Source: a virus
IMG/VR virus record: IMGVR_UViG_3300045738_000920
Coordinates: 1-27,057 of that record
Strand: one strand, 5' to 3'
Length of the DNA: 27,057 nucleotides
The notes under the pieces were generated by a model that worked only from the letters and a program-made list of their open reading frames with translations, had not been told where the DNA came from and searched no databases. Position 1 is the first letter of the stretch, and the number at the start of each line of letters is the position of its first letter. Shown here piece after piece: positions 6,983 to 18,100 of this stretch. Made by a program: the position numbers and the translations under genes.

Positions 6983-9532
6983 ATGCCCACCGACGCGCTG
7001 ATCTCCCAGAGTCTGGACTCCCTGATCAACGGAGTTTCCCGCCAGCCGGCGCATCAACGCCTTGTCTCTCAACACGAGAACCAAGAGAACATTCTGTCGG
7101 ACGTCGCTGACGGTGTTGTCCGCCGCCCACCGACCGAGCACATCGCCGTGCTAGAAGTCGCTCCGGGCGGGATGGGCTTCCCAGCTAAAATGGGTGGTAT
7201 GCCCGGTGGGGCCCAACCTCCCGGTGGCTACGCCACCCACATATTCGAGAACAGCGGCATCACCTACATCTGCTACATCTCAGACGGCGACGTGAATGTT
7301 TACAACGCCGACACTGGTGCTGAGATAACGGTTAACGATGGCACCACAGCCGGCGTCGAAGGCGCTTACGACTACCTCGACTACGGGCCCTTGTTGGCCG
7401 GCTCCCCCAACGCGGAGGATACGTTCGATCTAATCACCGTGGCGGACTATACGTTCATCACCAACAAATCGATCACCGCCAGCAAGAGTGGAACTACCGC
7501 CGCTGGCCGTACCCACGCTCACGAGTTCTTCCTTGTGGTAACTGGAAGCGGTGGGTTGACGTCCACCAACCAAATCGACATGACCTTCGATGGCGCAGCC
7601 ATCGGGTCTGGTGTCCCGGGCAACACTTCGACAGAGGCTATGATGGGGGCTCTATGCCTCCAACTAGCCAGCACCACCGCCCCCAGCGATACCACGGGAA
7701 CCCACGCCAACGCGCTCAACTGGAAGTTCACCCGAACCGGGAACCTGTTGCACGGGTACCAGTTCCAGAACGCGCTGGAGGCTGTGACTTCATCAGATCG
7801 CTTCGGCGACTCAATCTCCACGTTCGCCACCACTGGTGTCGATGGTGAGGACCCTGAGATCAGATCCTTCTCTGAACTACCAGTCGATGGCATCAACGGG
7901 TTCAGCGTCAAGGTAACAGGCTCAGGCGGTACTAAAGAGAGCACATACTACCTCACGTTCGACGGCAAGCGTGGCGTGTGGGTCGAAACAGCGCAAGTCG
8001 GTCTGGACAATAACTTCGATGTCGACACGATGCCCCACGCTCTGGTCAAGACCATACCTGGACACCCAGCCCCCGGGTTCACGTTCCAACCAAACACGTG
8101 GACAGCGCGACAAGCGGGTGACGCTGACTCAGCTTTGGATCCCTCGTTCATCGGGAATACCATTGAAGCCGTCACCTTCCACAAGGGCCGATTGATGTTG
8201 GTGTCTGGTGAGAACGTCATCGCCTCCGAGCGCGGCGACCTCTTCAACTTCTACCCCACTACCGTCTCCACCATCGTAGACTCCGATCCCGTTGACGTGG
8301 CCGGCACGGGCAACGTTGTCTCCACTTGGGACTACATGGTCCCCTATGGCTCCGGTTTGACCTTGTTCTCCTCAGAGGGTGATACGATCTCCGAGATGGT
8401 TGGCAGCCGTGATGGGCAGTTGAGTATCAAGAACGCCCGCATCGAACAGCGGGCCGAGTATCCATTCTCCGCCGTGAGGCCTGTAGCTACAGCCGACGCC
8501 ATCTTCTTCATACACGATCAAGGTGGGTCGACGATGTTGCAGCGCTACTCCACAGCGGACGGTATCACCTTTAGGGCTGATGACGTGACCTCACACGTGA
8601 GCACGTATGTTCCTGCAGGGGTATTCAAGATTGCAGGGGGACGGGCCAAGAATATAATTGCCCTCCTTTCGAGCGCAGCCGGCGAAGAGCACAGGGTATA
8701 CGTATACCGCTATCACTACTCCGGTGCGGATCAAGTCATGGCGAGTTGGTCGCGCTGGAGTTTCGCACCGAACGATGAAATCTTGAGTGCCAACTGGCAC
8801 GAGTCAGTACTGTACCTAACCATCCAACGGGCCGACGGTCCTCACTTGGAGAAGATTGACTTCGGCAAAACGGACGAAGATGCGGGCGTAGGCGCTACCC
8901 CACTGGGATACCGCGTCCACTTGGACTCGCTCAACACCTCGACGGGCGTTTACGATGCTGTAACCGATGAGACTCAGTTTGACACCGGTTACGAGCAGGA
9001 TAATATTGGTGGCACATACTCTGTAGTTAAGGGCGGCGCCTGGGGATCTGACCGTGGTCAGACCATACCCATTCTGGACCAGACTCCCCTAGACTACGTA
9101 ATCGTAGCAGGCGACCAGACGGCCCACGACGTTTACGTCGGCCGTGAATACGAGAGCGAGCTACCCCTGAGCGAGATCCACGTACGTGGTTCCAGTTCGT
9201 ACGCCCGGGGCGGCGGCAGCGCTTCCTCAGTGCGGGCCTCCGGGCGCCTCCAGCTCCGCAAAGGCTACTTCAAGTACTCCGACACTGGTACCTTCTGCGT
9301 CGACATCGAATCCGAAGAAGACACTGAAGTGTATGGTGAACAGTTCACCAGCCAGTTCATCAACCAAGCCATCCTCGGGGCCACAGGCCTCGACAGTGGT
9401 ACGTTCGCTTTTGACATAGGGGGAGATAGCCGGAATGTCAGAATCATCGTCAGGTCGAGCAGCTTCCTCCCCTTCAAACTCAGCGCATTCGACTGGGAAG
9501 GGCGCTACTACAACCGTTCACGCCAAGCGTAA
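6983..9532 (+). CDS. Tail tubular protein B (nozzle), T7 gp12-like
   Basis: An 849-residue beta-rich protein, slightly larger than T7 gp12 (794 aa), which forms the hexameric tail nozzle that carries fibres and the exit channel. Family signatures are the N-terminal SLINGVSRQPAHQRLVSQHE and NILSDVADGVVRRPP, the region DYTFITNKSI, FHKGRLMLVSGENVIASERG followed by DLFNFYPTT, the strand LTLFSSEGDTI, and the C-terminal receptor-like strands up to WEGRYYNRSRQA. AGGA lies six bases before the ATG. The last 98 bases overlap the gp13-like gene in another frame. Confidence 0.93.
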   Translation: MPTDALISQSLDSLINGVSRQPAHQRLVSQHENQENILSDVADGVVRRPPTEHIAVLEVAPGGMGFPAKMGGMPGGAQPPGGYATHIFENSGITYICYISDGDVNVYNADTGAEITVNDGTTAGVEGAYDYLDYGPLLAGSPNAEDTFDLITVADYTFITNKSITASKSGTTAAGRTHAHEFFLVVTGSGGLTSTNQIDMTFDGAAIGSGVPGNTSTEAMMGALCLQLASTTAPSDTTGTHANALNWKFTRTGNLLHGYQFQNALEAVTSSDRFGDSISTFATTGVDGEDPEIRSFSELPVDGINGFSVKVTGSGGTKESTYYLTFDGKRGVWVETAQVGLDNNFDVDTMPHALVKTIPGHPAPGFTFQPNTWTARQAGDADSALDPSFIGNTIEAVTFHKGRLMLVSGENVIASERGDLFNFYPTTVSTIVDSDPVDVAGTGNVVSTWDYMVPYGSGLTLFSSEGDTISEMVGSRDGQLSIKNARIEQRAEYPFSAVRPVATADAIFFIHDQGGSTMLQRYSTADGITFRADDVTSHVSTYVPAGVFKIAGGRAKNIIALLSSAAGEEHRVYVYRYHYSGADQVMASWSRWSFAPNDEILSANWHESVLYLTIQRADGPHLEKIDFGKTDEDAGVGATPLGYRVHLDSLNTSTGVYDAVTDETQFDTGYEQDNIGGTYSVVKGGAWGSDRGQTIPILDQTPLDYVIVAGDQTAHDVYVGREYESELPLSEIHVRGSSSYARGGGSASSVRASGRLQLRKGYFKYSDTGTFCVDIESEEDTEVYGEQFTSQFINQAILGATGLDSGTFAFDIGGDSRNVRIIVRSSSFLPFKLSAFDWEGRYYNRSRQA

Positions 9533-10004
9533 CCCCCGCGGCATCATCAAACCCACAGTCCCCTCGGACCTTACAACCATTCTCGCTGAAGGCCTTCGGG
9601 CCGACGACGTGGATGAGTTAGCCTGTTGGCAGCGTACGCCAGAGCAGGCCTTTGCAGACGCTTGGCAGACCTCTCGCCCCTTGATCTTCACAATTCACGT
9701 GGACGGCGTACCCAGTGCCCTCTTCGGGGCGGCCGAAGTCTCCGATTCTTCCGAGGGGTCTGTGTGGATGCTGGGGACGGATAGGCTCCTAGTCTCACCG
9801 AGGGAGCTGATCGTCGAGAGCCGCCTGTGGATTCAGTTCCTGGCCGGGTTCTTCGACGGCCTGACTAATTGGGTGTCGGCCCATAACTCAGTATCGATCC
9901 GGTGGCTGGAGGCCATGGGTTTCACTTTCCCGGGGGACGTGATCATCTCCTTAACCGGGACACCTTTTAGGAAATTCACATTATGTGCGAACCTATCTCA
10001 ATAA
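9435..10004 (+). CDS. gp13-like internal virion-associated protein (GNAT-like fold)
   Basis: A 189-residue protein. From about residue 38 on it resembles T7 gp13 and the phage family of unknown function related to it. The C-terminal part FFDGLTNWVSAHNSVSIRW followed by LEAMGF is a GNAT-style core that in T7 gp13 reads 'YVWVGNTSHIRFLKTIGA'. T7 gp13 is needed for correct tail/ejection-protein assembly. The first ~35 residues (Ser/Thr/Lys-rich) are extra compared with T7 gp13 (138 aa) and lie inside the gp12-like gene. I accept this start because GGGGGAG sits nine bases upstream and no other in-frame start codon precedes the conserved part. The 3' end overlaps the next gene by 22 bases. Confidence 0.8.
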   Translation: MSESSSGRAASSPSNSAHSTGKGATTTVHAKRNPRGIIKPTVPSDLTTILAEGLRADDVDELACWQRTPEQAFADAWQTSRPLIFTIHVDGVPSALFGAAEVSDSSEGSVWMLGTDRLLVSPRELIVESRLWIQFLAGFFDGLTNWVSAHNSVSIRWLEAMGFTFPGDVIISLTGTPFRKFTLCANLSQ

Positions 10005-10594
10005 CAACTGCCGGTATCATCGTCGGTACCACAGCCACCACGAGTACCACGGTGGTTGCCGGTGTCACTACGGTGCTGGTCACAGTTGCCCCCAACCTGA
10101 TAACGTGGGGAACCATTGCCACTGGTGTAGCGTTAGCCGGTGCCGCCGCCTCCGCCATCACTACCCCGGTCCTGAAGCACGCCGAGGGCAAGGCTAAGAA
10201 CAAGGCAGCCCACCTAAGGGCCGTTGCGGAACAAGCCCAGATCACCCAAGAGCAGCACCAGGAATCCGAGAAGGCCGCACAGCAGGGGTTCCAGCTACAA
10301 CGCGCAGCTCTTGAGGCTGTGGGTTCAGTGGACAACGCCAACCTCAGTGACCGATCTGTAAAGGCACTGGGGCGCGCTGTAAACTTTGAACTGGGAACTG
10401 ATCAGGCTACCGTAGACAGGAATGTTGAATTCGCCCGCCAGTCCGCACAGTCACAACTTAACAACGTGTCGGCTCGGTTGGAACAAACCAGAGTTGGTGT
10501 CGGTAACCTTGGGGCAGGATCCCTCGCCGCATCCATAACAACAGGACTCATCGGGGTCGCAGCAGGCGGATACCTCAAAGCCTCCAAGAACTAG
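9983..10594 (+). CDS. Internal virion (ejection) protein B, T7 gp14-like
   Basis: A 203-residue protein, close to T7 gp14 (196 aa), which enters the host outer membrane during infection and forms the first part of the DNA-translocation channel. It starts MCEPISITTAG, has a long hydrophobic Gly/Ala/Thr-rich region (about residues 8-62) and then a helical Gln/Ala/Glu-rich coiled coil (AEQAQITQEQHQESEKAAQQ), ending with another Gly/Ala hydrophobic stretch. This is the usual layout for gp14 homologues. The stop TAG overlaps the TAGGA ribosome-binding site of the next gene. Confidence 0.85.
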   Translation: MCEPISITTAGIIVGTTATTSTTVVAGVTTVLVTVAPNLITWGTIATGVALAGAAASAITTPVLKHAEGKAKNKAAHLRAVAEQAQITQEQHQESEKAAQQGFQLQRAALEAVGSVDNANLSDRSVKALGRAVNFELGTDQATVDRNVEFARQSAQSQLNNVSARLEQTRVGVGNLGAGSLAASITTGLIGVAAGGYLKASKN

Positions 10595-10603
10595 GATACT
10601 CTA

Positions 10604-12181
10604 ATGCCCCCAGTAATGTTACAGCCGAAGCGCCTTGAGAGACCAATAGCTAGCGGCATCAGCGGGGTTACACAAGGCATCCTCAACAACGATCCCATCG
10701 GTATTCTCAACGCCGCACTGGGCGCTGGTGAGGCCCTGATCGAGGGCCATAAGAACCGCGAGGAAAAGGACGCCCAAGAAGTCCTCAGTAACCCTCTAGC
10801 CACTGAGGGTGAGATCAACGAGCTAATCAACGAGAGTACGCACAGCCTGAACCGCGTCAAGGCAGAGAACCGTCTGGGTGAGTGGCGGGCCTCCGAAGGC
10901 CGCAGTGCCCTCTTGGACGCTATGAGCAACACGGGATCTGTGGAGCAGGCCCGCACAGTCATGCTGGAGCATCAGGGCTTGGCCCTGCAGGAGGCAGGCT
11001 CAGCCGGCGAGCTTGCTGGTATCAAGGAAGCCTACGCCCAGTGGGCCCCTTCTATGCTCGACCAGGCCAGCGCACGACGTGTCGCCGAAACCGAGAGACA
11101 GGCACAGATCGTCACGACAGGTAGTCAGCGTACAGCTCTCCACGAGGGCGGACCACTGGCCTATGCCACCAACTTCTACGGGCAGCTCAGCGAAGAGGCC
11201 ATCACCTCTGGTGACGTCGACGCCTACGTTGTGTCCGCCGTGACCACCCTAGAGAACGAGTGGCTCGAAGGTGAAGGCATGGATGATATCCCGAACCCCC
11301 GTACGGACCTCATCCTGAACAGCATCGATGCTGTCATGGCGGACTCCGATGCGAACATGACGGACAAGAGCATCTCCCAGTTCCGCACCCTACAGAAGAA
11401 GATCCTGACGGCCGTAGGTGTCGACCGCGTATCAACAGCAAGAGACCAGCTAGACGCTGACAAGCAAACCCACCTCGATCTGATGAAGGAAATCAATGTT
11501 TTCAAGGCCGAGAACCCGGGTAAGGCTGTACCACAGACGGATATCGACGCAGTCCGCGAGGCTTCCTGGTCCCCCTCGATCCTCGAATCCTCCATGAATA
11601 TCATACACGCCGCACCTGAGAACGGGACCAAGACCGGCGTAGCTCACTCTGACATCGCCACCGATCAGCGCAAGCTGCTCGCACGCTCCCTGAACCTCCA
11701 CGAGGGTGGGACGCTCCTCATAACTGACAAAGGCTTTGCTGTTGCTCGGCAGGCCATGAACAACTTCGACGAGCTGTTGGAGACCCTCCCGTCCGAGATT
11801 GCTCAGGACCGTCCCGCCTTCCAGCGTCTACTAGCCGGCATGGCTAAGGACGCCAGAGAGGAAGCCGCCGACGAGATTAAGCGAATCGCCGCTCGCGACA
11901 AGGCCGACAGAGAAGATCACGAGGCTAAATACATCTTGCACCACCAAGAACTCCAAAACGCCCTCCCGCCCCTAGAGCCCACTGGAGGCTTCTTCGGCTT
12001 CGGAGAGTCTGTGCCCGGTAGGGACCCAGTCACAGCCAATAAAGAGACGGTTGCGCTGTACAAAGAACTCAGGGACAAAGAGGCCCCTGAACGTCGCATA
12101 CGCGCTATACGCGAACACGCGGCGTTCATGCAGCAATGGGCCGAAGAGCACGGCGCACCGATCATCCTCCAAACCTTTTAA
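10604..12181 (+). CDS. Internal virion (ejection) protein C, T7 gp15-like
   Basis: A 525-residue helical protein at the position of T7 gp15, the periplasmic part of the ejection channel. It is shorter than T7 gp15 (747 aa), while the next protein is longer than its T7 counterpart. The N-terminus (GISGVTQGILNNDPIGILNAA) is Gly/Ala-rich, and the rest is charged helices with Glu/Ala/Arg heptad-like patterns. Sequence similarity to gp15 is not obvious by eye; the call rests on position, length and helicity. It begins with AGGA upstream and ends 9 bases before the giant ejection protein. Confidence 0.75.
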   Translation: MPPVMLQPKRLERPIASGISGVTQGILNNDPIGILNAALGAGEALIEGHKNREEKDAQEVLSNPLATEGEINELINESTHSLNRVKAENRLGEWRASEGRSALLDAMSNTGSVEQARTVMLEHQGLALQEAGSAGELAGIKEAYAQWAPSMLDQASARRVAETERQAQIVTTGSQRTALHEGGPLAYATNFYGQLSEEAITSGDVDAYVVSAVTTLENEWLEGEGMDDIPNPRTDLILNSIDAVMADSDANMTDKSISQFRTLQKKILTAVGVDRVSTARDQLDADKQTHLDLMKEINVFKAENPGKAVPQTDIDAVREASWSPSILESSMNIIHAAPENGTKTGVAHSDIATDQRKLLARSLNLHEGGTLLITDKGFAVARQAMNNFDELLETLPSEIAQDRPAFQRLLAGMAKDAREEAADEIKRIAARDKADREDHEAKYILHHQELQNALPPLEPTGGFFGFGESVPGRDPVTANKETVALYKELRDKEAPERRIRAIREHAAFMQQWAEEHGAPIILQTF

Positions 12182-12190
12182 GGGATTCTA

Positions 12191-15100
12191 ATGGCCACAT
12201 ACGCACCCACGCTGACCTCAGAATTCAGCGAGTACATTACGAAGCTCGAAGGTGATGGGTCTCGGCGTTTCGATATAAAGTCGAAAAGTTGGGTGAGTAA
12301 CGTCGACCCCAAGACTGGCAACTACCTCCCCTACCAAGACACCGCCGGTAAGTGGACCATCGGCACCGGCATCCTGATCAACGAGGGTAAGTCAGCCGCC
12401 GGCTACGAGGGTGGTCGCCCACGTGAAGAGCTGAGGGCCCGAGGGGATGAACTCCTCGCCGCGGCCCGAGACACAGCCAAGGCCGCAGTGGCCTCTGAGG
12501 GCCGTGAGTGGGAAACCCTCACCCAGCAGGAGCGCCAGTGGCGTACAGAGTTCTCCTACAACCTCAGCCCCGAAGCGCGAGCCAAGTACGTGAAGATGGA
12601 CGCCCACCTCAGAAACGGCGACTTCGCGGCTGCCCTCGGTGAGAGCGACCGGAAGTACCGTATGCCCCCAAAGGCCGATGGGACCCCCGGGGACTGGGTT
12701 GCCCTCACGCCTCGCAACGTCGCCCATCAGGAACGCTACTCAGGTTTCGCGGCCCAGCAGTCCGCCAGCGCCTCCCTCGTCCCCGACACGTCGGACCAGT
12801 ACGTCCCCTTCGAGACCGCCGGGTTCATACCGGATGACAACTCCAGTCAAGCCTACGACCTCGTGGCCAACCGTGATGAGAGGCTCGACGAAGAGAACCT
12901 CATTGCCAATGCCGAGGCGGACTACGATGAGAAGTTTCTCCTCGATGCGAAGCTCAAGCAGAGCACCGAGGCCGCCCAGGCCCCCACCTTCACACCGCCC
13001 ACAGGATCCCCTGAGACCCCTCAGGCCCCTGCAGCACCCAGCACCCCCGAAGCTCCAACGGATCCGGCACAGGGCATTGTAGAGCCTCAGGCACCCACTG
13101 AGGCTCCGGGGGCCCCTGTGGTAGATCCAGCGCGTGCTGGGCAGGCCGAGGGCGATGACTTCGGTCAGGTCCTCAAGGCCCCCGATGACGGGTGGCGCAA
13201 CTACATCGGCATCACTAAATCGGCATGGCGTGGAGTTGCAGTTGAAGCAGGCGACATGGTCGATAACACTTTGGAACTGCTCGACATGACCGACCAGCTC
13301 GCGACCATTGACCGGCTGGGCCTCCAGACGGCCTCGGGCCTCGAAGGCGCCAAGCACATTGCTCGCTTCGTCACGGACTCCGTTAAGTACCTCTCGCAAG
13401 AGGACACGATCCGGGGCGCTGTCGAGAATGTGTTGGGAGAAGCGGACACCCCCGGTGAGGAGATCATCGAGTCCATCACCGGCCCGATCTTCATGGCCGT
13501 GGTTGGTTCCAAGGCTGTTGCCCTCCGGGGCTTCATGTCCCACCTTCTCTCCAAGGTCGCCGTCCCCTCCCTCACGTACGCCGCTGGTGTCGAGAAGGGT
13601 CAGGGCAACATCGGCAACCTTATAGAGGACTCGTTCTCTGAGTCCAGCCTCGCCGATACCAACTTCATCCGAGCGATCTCCATCGACGAAGATGACAACG
13701 CTGCGGAGCGCTTTGCGAAGAACACCGCTGAGGGACTCTTGGTGTCCTTCGTCGCAGACGCTGGCATCGCCAAGGTGATCCAGTACGGTAAGCCCGCCGT
13801 CGCTCGAACGAAGGACCTCCTCGGTAGCCTCCGTGGATACTTCCAGACCGAGCGTGATGTTGTCGCCGCCGTAGCCCGCACCCCCGGAGCTACCGGAGAT
13901 CCCGTCATCGCCGAAGCCGCGAACAACGTGGCCGTCAGCCGCAAGCAGCTCCAGCTCGTCGAGACGGCGCTCGAAGACGCCGAGACCCAAGCCGCAGCCC
14001 GAGCGCCCCTGAAGGCCGCTGAAGAAGCACGGGCCGCTCGCCTCTCCGCCCGCGAAGCCGAGGACGCAGCCCATCGCACCGACCTCGACGATGTAGCTAC
14101 TCCCGCAGAGCAAGCCGACTTCGGCGCCACCGCCGGCACCCGCCCCAAGCACACTGTCGAGGACGCCCTTGGTGACTTGGGCGATGTAAGTGAAGAAGTA
14201 GGCGAAGCAGCAGAGCGTCTATCAAGAGAAGCTGACCTCGGCATAACCAGAGACCGCGAAGTATCGGCCGTTGTCCGCGACAAAGGCGGCACTATCATCG
14301 GTACCCAGTGGCGGGCTTTCGATAACGGCTCCGGTAACTACGAGTTCGATGTAGCCGTTGATGCGGCACACCGAGGTACCGGTGTCGGCTCTGACCTGAT
14401 CGATGATGGTATTGCTGGCTTCGACGAGATCCTAGAGCATACCCCTGACGCTACCATGCGCCTCTCTGTCACCTCCGATATCAGCGAGGCCGCTTTGGCC
14501 CGTCGAGGCTTTGAAGTGGTAGAGACGCGGGGTGGCATTAAGATCATGGCCCATCCGGCTGGTAAACCCCCAGCCGCCCCCGCGGCCCCCAAGGGCCCCA
14601 GGGTCCGAGCAAAGTTCGACGAGCAGACCGGTACGTGGGATGACGCTGCCCGCGAGCCCGTCTCCCCCGACTCGGTCAACTCGCAGCATCTGGCTGATAA
14701 CACCGACTTGGTCCCGACCAAAGAGCAGCAGCTCGACAAGATGAAGAAGAACCAAATTCAGCACGTCGGGAAGGCTGCCGAGAACATCCCAGAGGGAACC
14801 GCAGACGTCGGCCTCCGCATCGACATCGACCTCTTCGAGAACCACGGCCTCTACAGTGTAGCGGTCCACGGTCCCAAGGGCGGTACTGGTGTTGGCAAGA
14901 TCCTCGGCCACGAGCCCACAGCTACCCTGACCGGCCCTGTCCGCTTCAGCGTCGGTAGTGGTGCAACCAAGATCCTCAAGGAAGGGAAGAGGAAGTCCCC
15001 AGTAGCTACGGTCAAGGGCGCGTTCAGTCACTCGACCGAGATGCCCGCAGACATCGACGAGCTGGTCCCGGTGGGATTCAACCCGCACAAGGCCGACTTC

Positions 15101-18100
15101 TTCTACAACAAGATCACAGGCGAAGAAGTGCTCGAAGGCGACGGCGCCTTCTCCATTGGCAACACCGTCTACACCCGAGTCACCAAGACCGGTACGCGAA
15201 AACTCGAAGGCGTAGCCACGGCGGCTGACGATGTGGCCACCGACGGCCGAGCAGCGTTCGCTAACTCCGTCGAGGCCAAGACCCTTAAGCAGCTCCGCAG
15301 TGAGACCTCAGCAGCCGCTAAGCAACTGGAGGCCCATGAGGCCACGCTCCGTGCAGCGGCCCTTGAGACCACCTCGGACGGCCGGACCATCGAGGCCCAA
15401 CGACGGGCCCTGAAGGACGCTGGCCGCAACGATACCGCGACCGACCGTGCCCTCGGCGAAGCGGCCGACCGCAACATGCCGCCCGCACCGGGTGAGCCCG
15501 TTGTACTGGCCCGGACCCCCGAAGGCGAAGCAGCCCTCGTGTTGGACTCGGAGGCCTCGCTGGCCCTGCGAGCCGCACTGGAGTCTGGTGATGTTGACCA
15601 ATACATCGACGCCCTGACCGCGATTTTCCGACAGGAGAACCGCCACACCCTCTCGACTGACGAGGGCATCAAGCTCCTCCTCAAGACGATGCAGAAGCAG
15701 ATGGGCAACGCGGCCGAGAAGTTTGGCATCCACGGTCAGCTCAGTGAATCGATCCCGCTACACACTACGGCCGAGTCCGCTGATAAGTACGCCGCAGACA
15801 TAGTCGCTCGCCACGGTGGGGATCCGAAGCGCGTTGCTCGTGCTTTGGATGACCTCCTCCCCGGCGAAGAGCTGGCCGAGCAGATCAATACCGTTGAGGC
15901 TACCAAGCGATTGTTCTCTCGGCAAGTCGAGAACATCATCAACGACCTCAACGTACAGGGCATCGACATCGAGGATATGCCACCGGAGACAGTTCTCCAC
16001 ATCAACGAGCTTATTGAGACCATCGGCTACTTGGACAAGCGAGTCAACGGTGTCCTCAGTGAGACTGGCCGCGGCCTCGGTGCCGCCCGCCTCCCCCGCC
16101 ACAGCGCTGGGGCACATGATGATATCCTCAAGGCCGGTAAGGAAGTACAAGAGTCCATCGACGAAGGTGTCGAGGAGTTGGGTGAAGAGGGTACGAAGCG
16201 CCTCAAGGAAGTTATTGAAGCTGTGCGGGACTCCACAACCCCCGAGCAGGCTCTGGCGAACCTGAAGGACTACGCCTACAACAGGCACACACTCGGTGAT
16301 ATGATGTTCACCCTGTTCCTGAACAACACCCTATCGGGCCCTGCAACGCAGGTCCTCAACTTCGCGACCACGGGCATCAAGGCACTCATCACGAACCCAC
16401 TTCAGGTGGTTGCTGAGTCAGCGGCTCTGGCCGTCAGGAACCTCGATACCTCTGAGATGCGGGCAGTAACCAAGCACTGGAAGGGTCTCCGCCATGGCCT
16501 CAAGCTCGCAGTAGTGGGCGGGGCCGGCGTAGCGCCCACCGTGAAGACATCATTCCGGCAGGGTCACCGTGTCACTGCCACTGGCGGTAAGACGGTAGTC
16601 AGCGCCATGGCCGAGGACCACGCTCCTGGGCTCCTTACCTCTGAGGCCGTAGGGTCCTTGGTAGGCCGCGGTGTCCCCTTTGCTACACCGTTCCGCGGCT
16701 TTAGCAAAAAGAAGGGCGCGACCAGACAGCTCTTGGGAGTTATTCCCCGGAAGAACCGTAAGCAGTTTGAAGCCTACATGCGAAATAGGAACATGAAGGG
16801 CGTTCAGGCTTGGAACTTCATTGGGCGCGTCTTGGACTCACCCACGCGACTGCTGGCTGCTACAGATGAACTGTGGGCCTCAGCTAACTACAACGCCAAC
16901 CTCATGGCCACCGTTGACGAGCACGTCCGCGGCCTCGGCCTCTTAGGGCGTGAAGCCGACGAGATGACGGAACAGCTCTACCGAGACACCACAAAGCGGT
17001 TCGAGCTGCGTGAGTTGGCCGACCCCAACGATACGGCGCAGATCAAGTACCTGAAGGCGCTCGACGGCTTCAACAAGGGGGCGCGAGACTACACCGACAA
17101 GGCCGTCTTCACCGAGCACGGCCGGCTCTTCAGCGACAGACTCCTACAGCTCCGTAAGACAGCCCCGGCGTCACGCTGGTTCGCTCCCTTCGTTCGTACA
17201 CCCCTCAACCTCGCGGTGGGTGGCATACGTGACTTCACCCCAGCGGGCGCTCTATCTGAAGTAGCCCAGCACGTGGCCAAGGGAACAACAGATTCCCGTG
17301 ACTTCACCAAGGCCATGGGTAAGATGGCCCTGACCGCCGGCTATGCCACTGTCGCGATGGACGCCATCACTAAGGGTAACTTCACCTCGGGCGGCTCCAC
17401 CAACTGGGACAAGCGTAAGCAGCAGATCGCTGCCGGGTTCGTCCCGTACAGTGTGCCGGATGGCTTCGGCGGGCGAGTTGCTCTGGACCGCGCTGACCCG
17501 ATGGTCGGCCCCTTCATGCTCATGGCTGACGTGTACACAATCGTCCAAGAGAACGAAGGCAAAGAGGCACAGCAGTTGGCCTTTGAAGTCTTCGATGCCA
17601 TCTCGACGTTGCTGGAATCAAAGACGGCCATCGAGGGGCTGGGCACCATCTCTCGGGTCCTAGAGAACCCGGGGCAGTTCATCACGCAAGAGGCCGTATC
17701 GATCGTAGAGCGCACAGCGATCCCAGGTTTCTCTCTGGCCCGCAGTTGGGACAGAGCGTTGTACAAGGACGCCACTATGATCAACAAGTCCTCGGTGGAC
17801 GTTACTGGTAAAGAGGGTGGCTTCTGGGCGGACGCCTATGTCCACCTCGGCTCCTCGGTCAAGGCTCAGCTACCCCCGGCATACTACAACATCCTCGCAC
17901 CCCTGTTCGAGCGGACACTCGCCATGCGTAAGTCTATGGACGAAGTTGCTAAGTTGGACCAATGGGGCGACCAGTCGGTCAACAGTACCTCCTGGGGGCC
18001 CGATATCCTTACGAGTAACTTCAAGTCCGGTACGGAGAACCCGGATGCAGTCGACGTGGAACTAGCCAAGTTTGGCTGGCCCGCGTACAACGTGAACCGG

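Noticed and set aside
12740-14152. Long minus-strand open frame (470 codons) opposite the ejection protein gene
   Set aside because: Gly/Leu/Val-rich low-complexity translation, with no ribosome-binding site or family signature. It is antisense to well-supported coding sequence in GC-rich DNA, where such frames arise from codon bias.
13600-14298. Minus-strand open frame of 232 codons in the ejection protein gene
   Set aside because: Ser/Ala/Arg-rich shadow of the coiled-coil region; no start signal.
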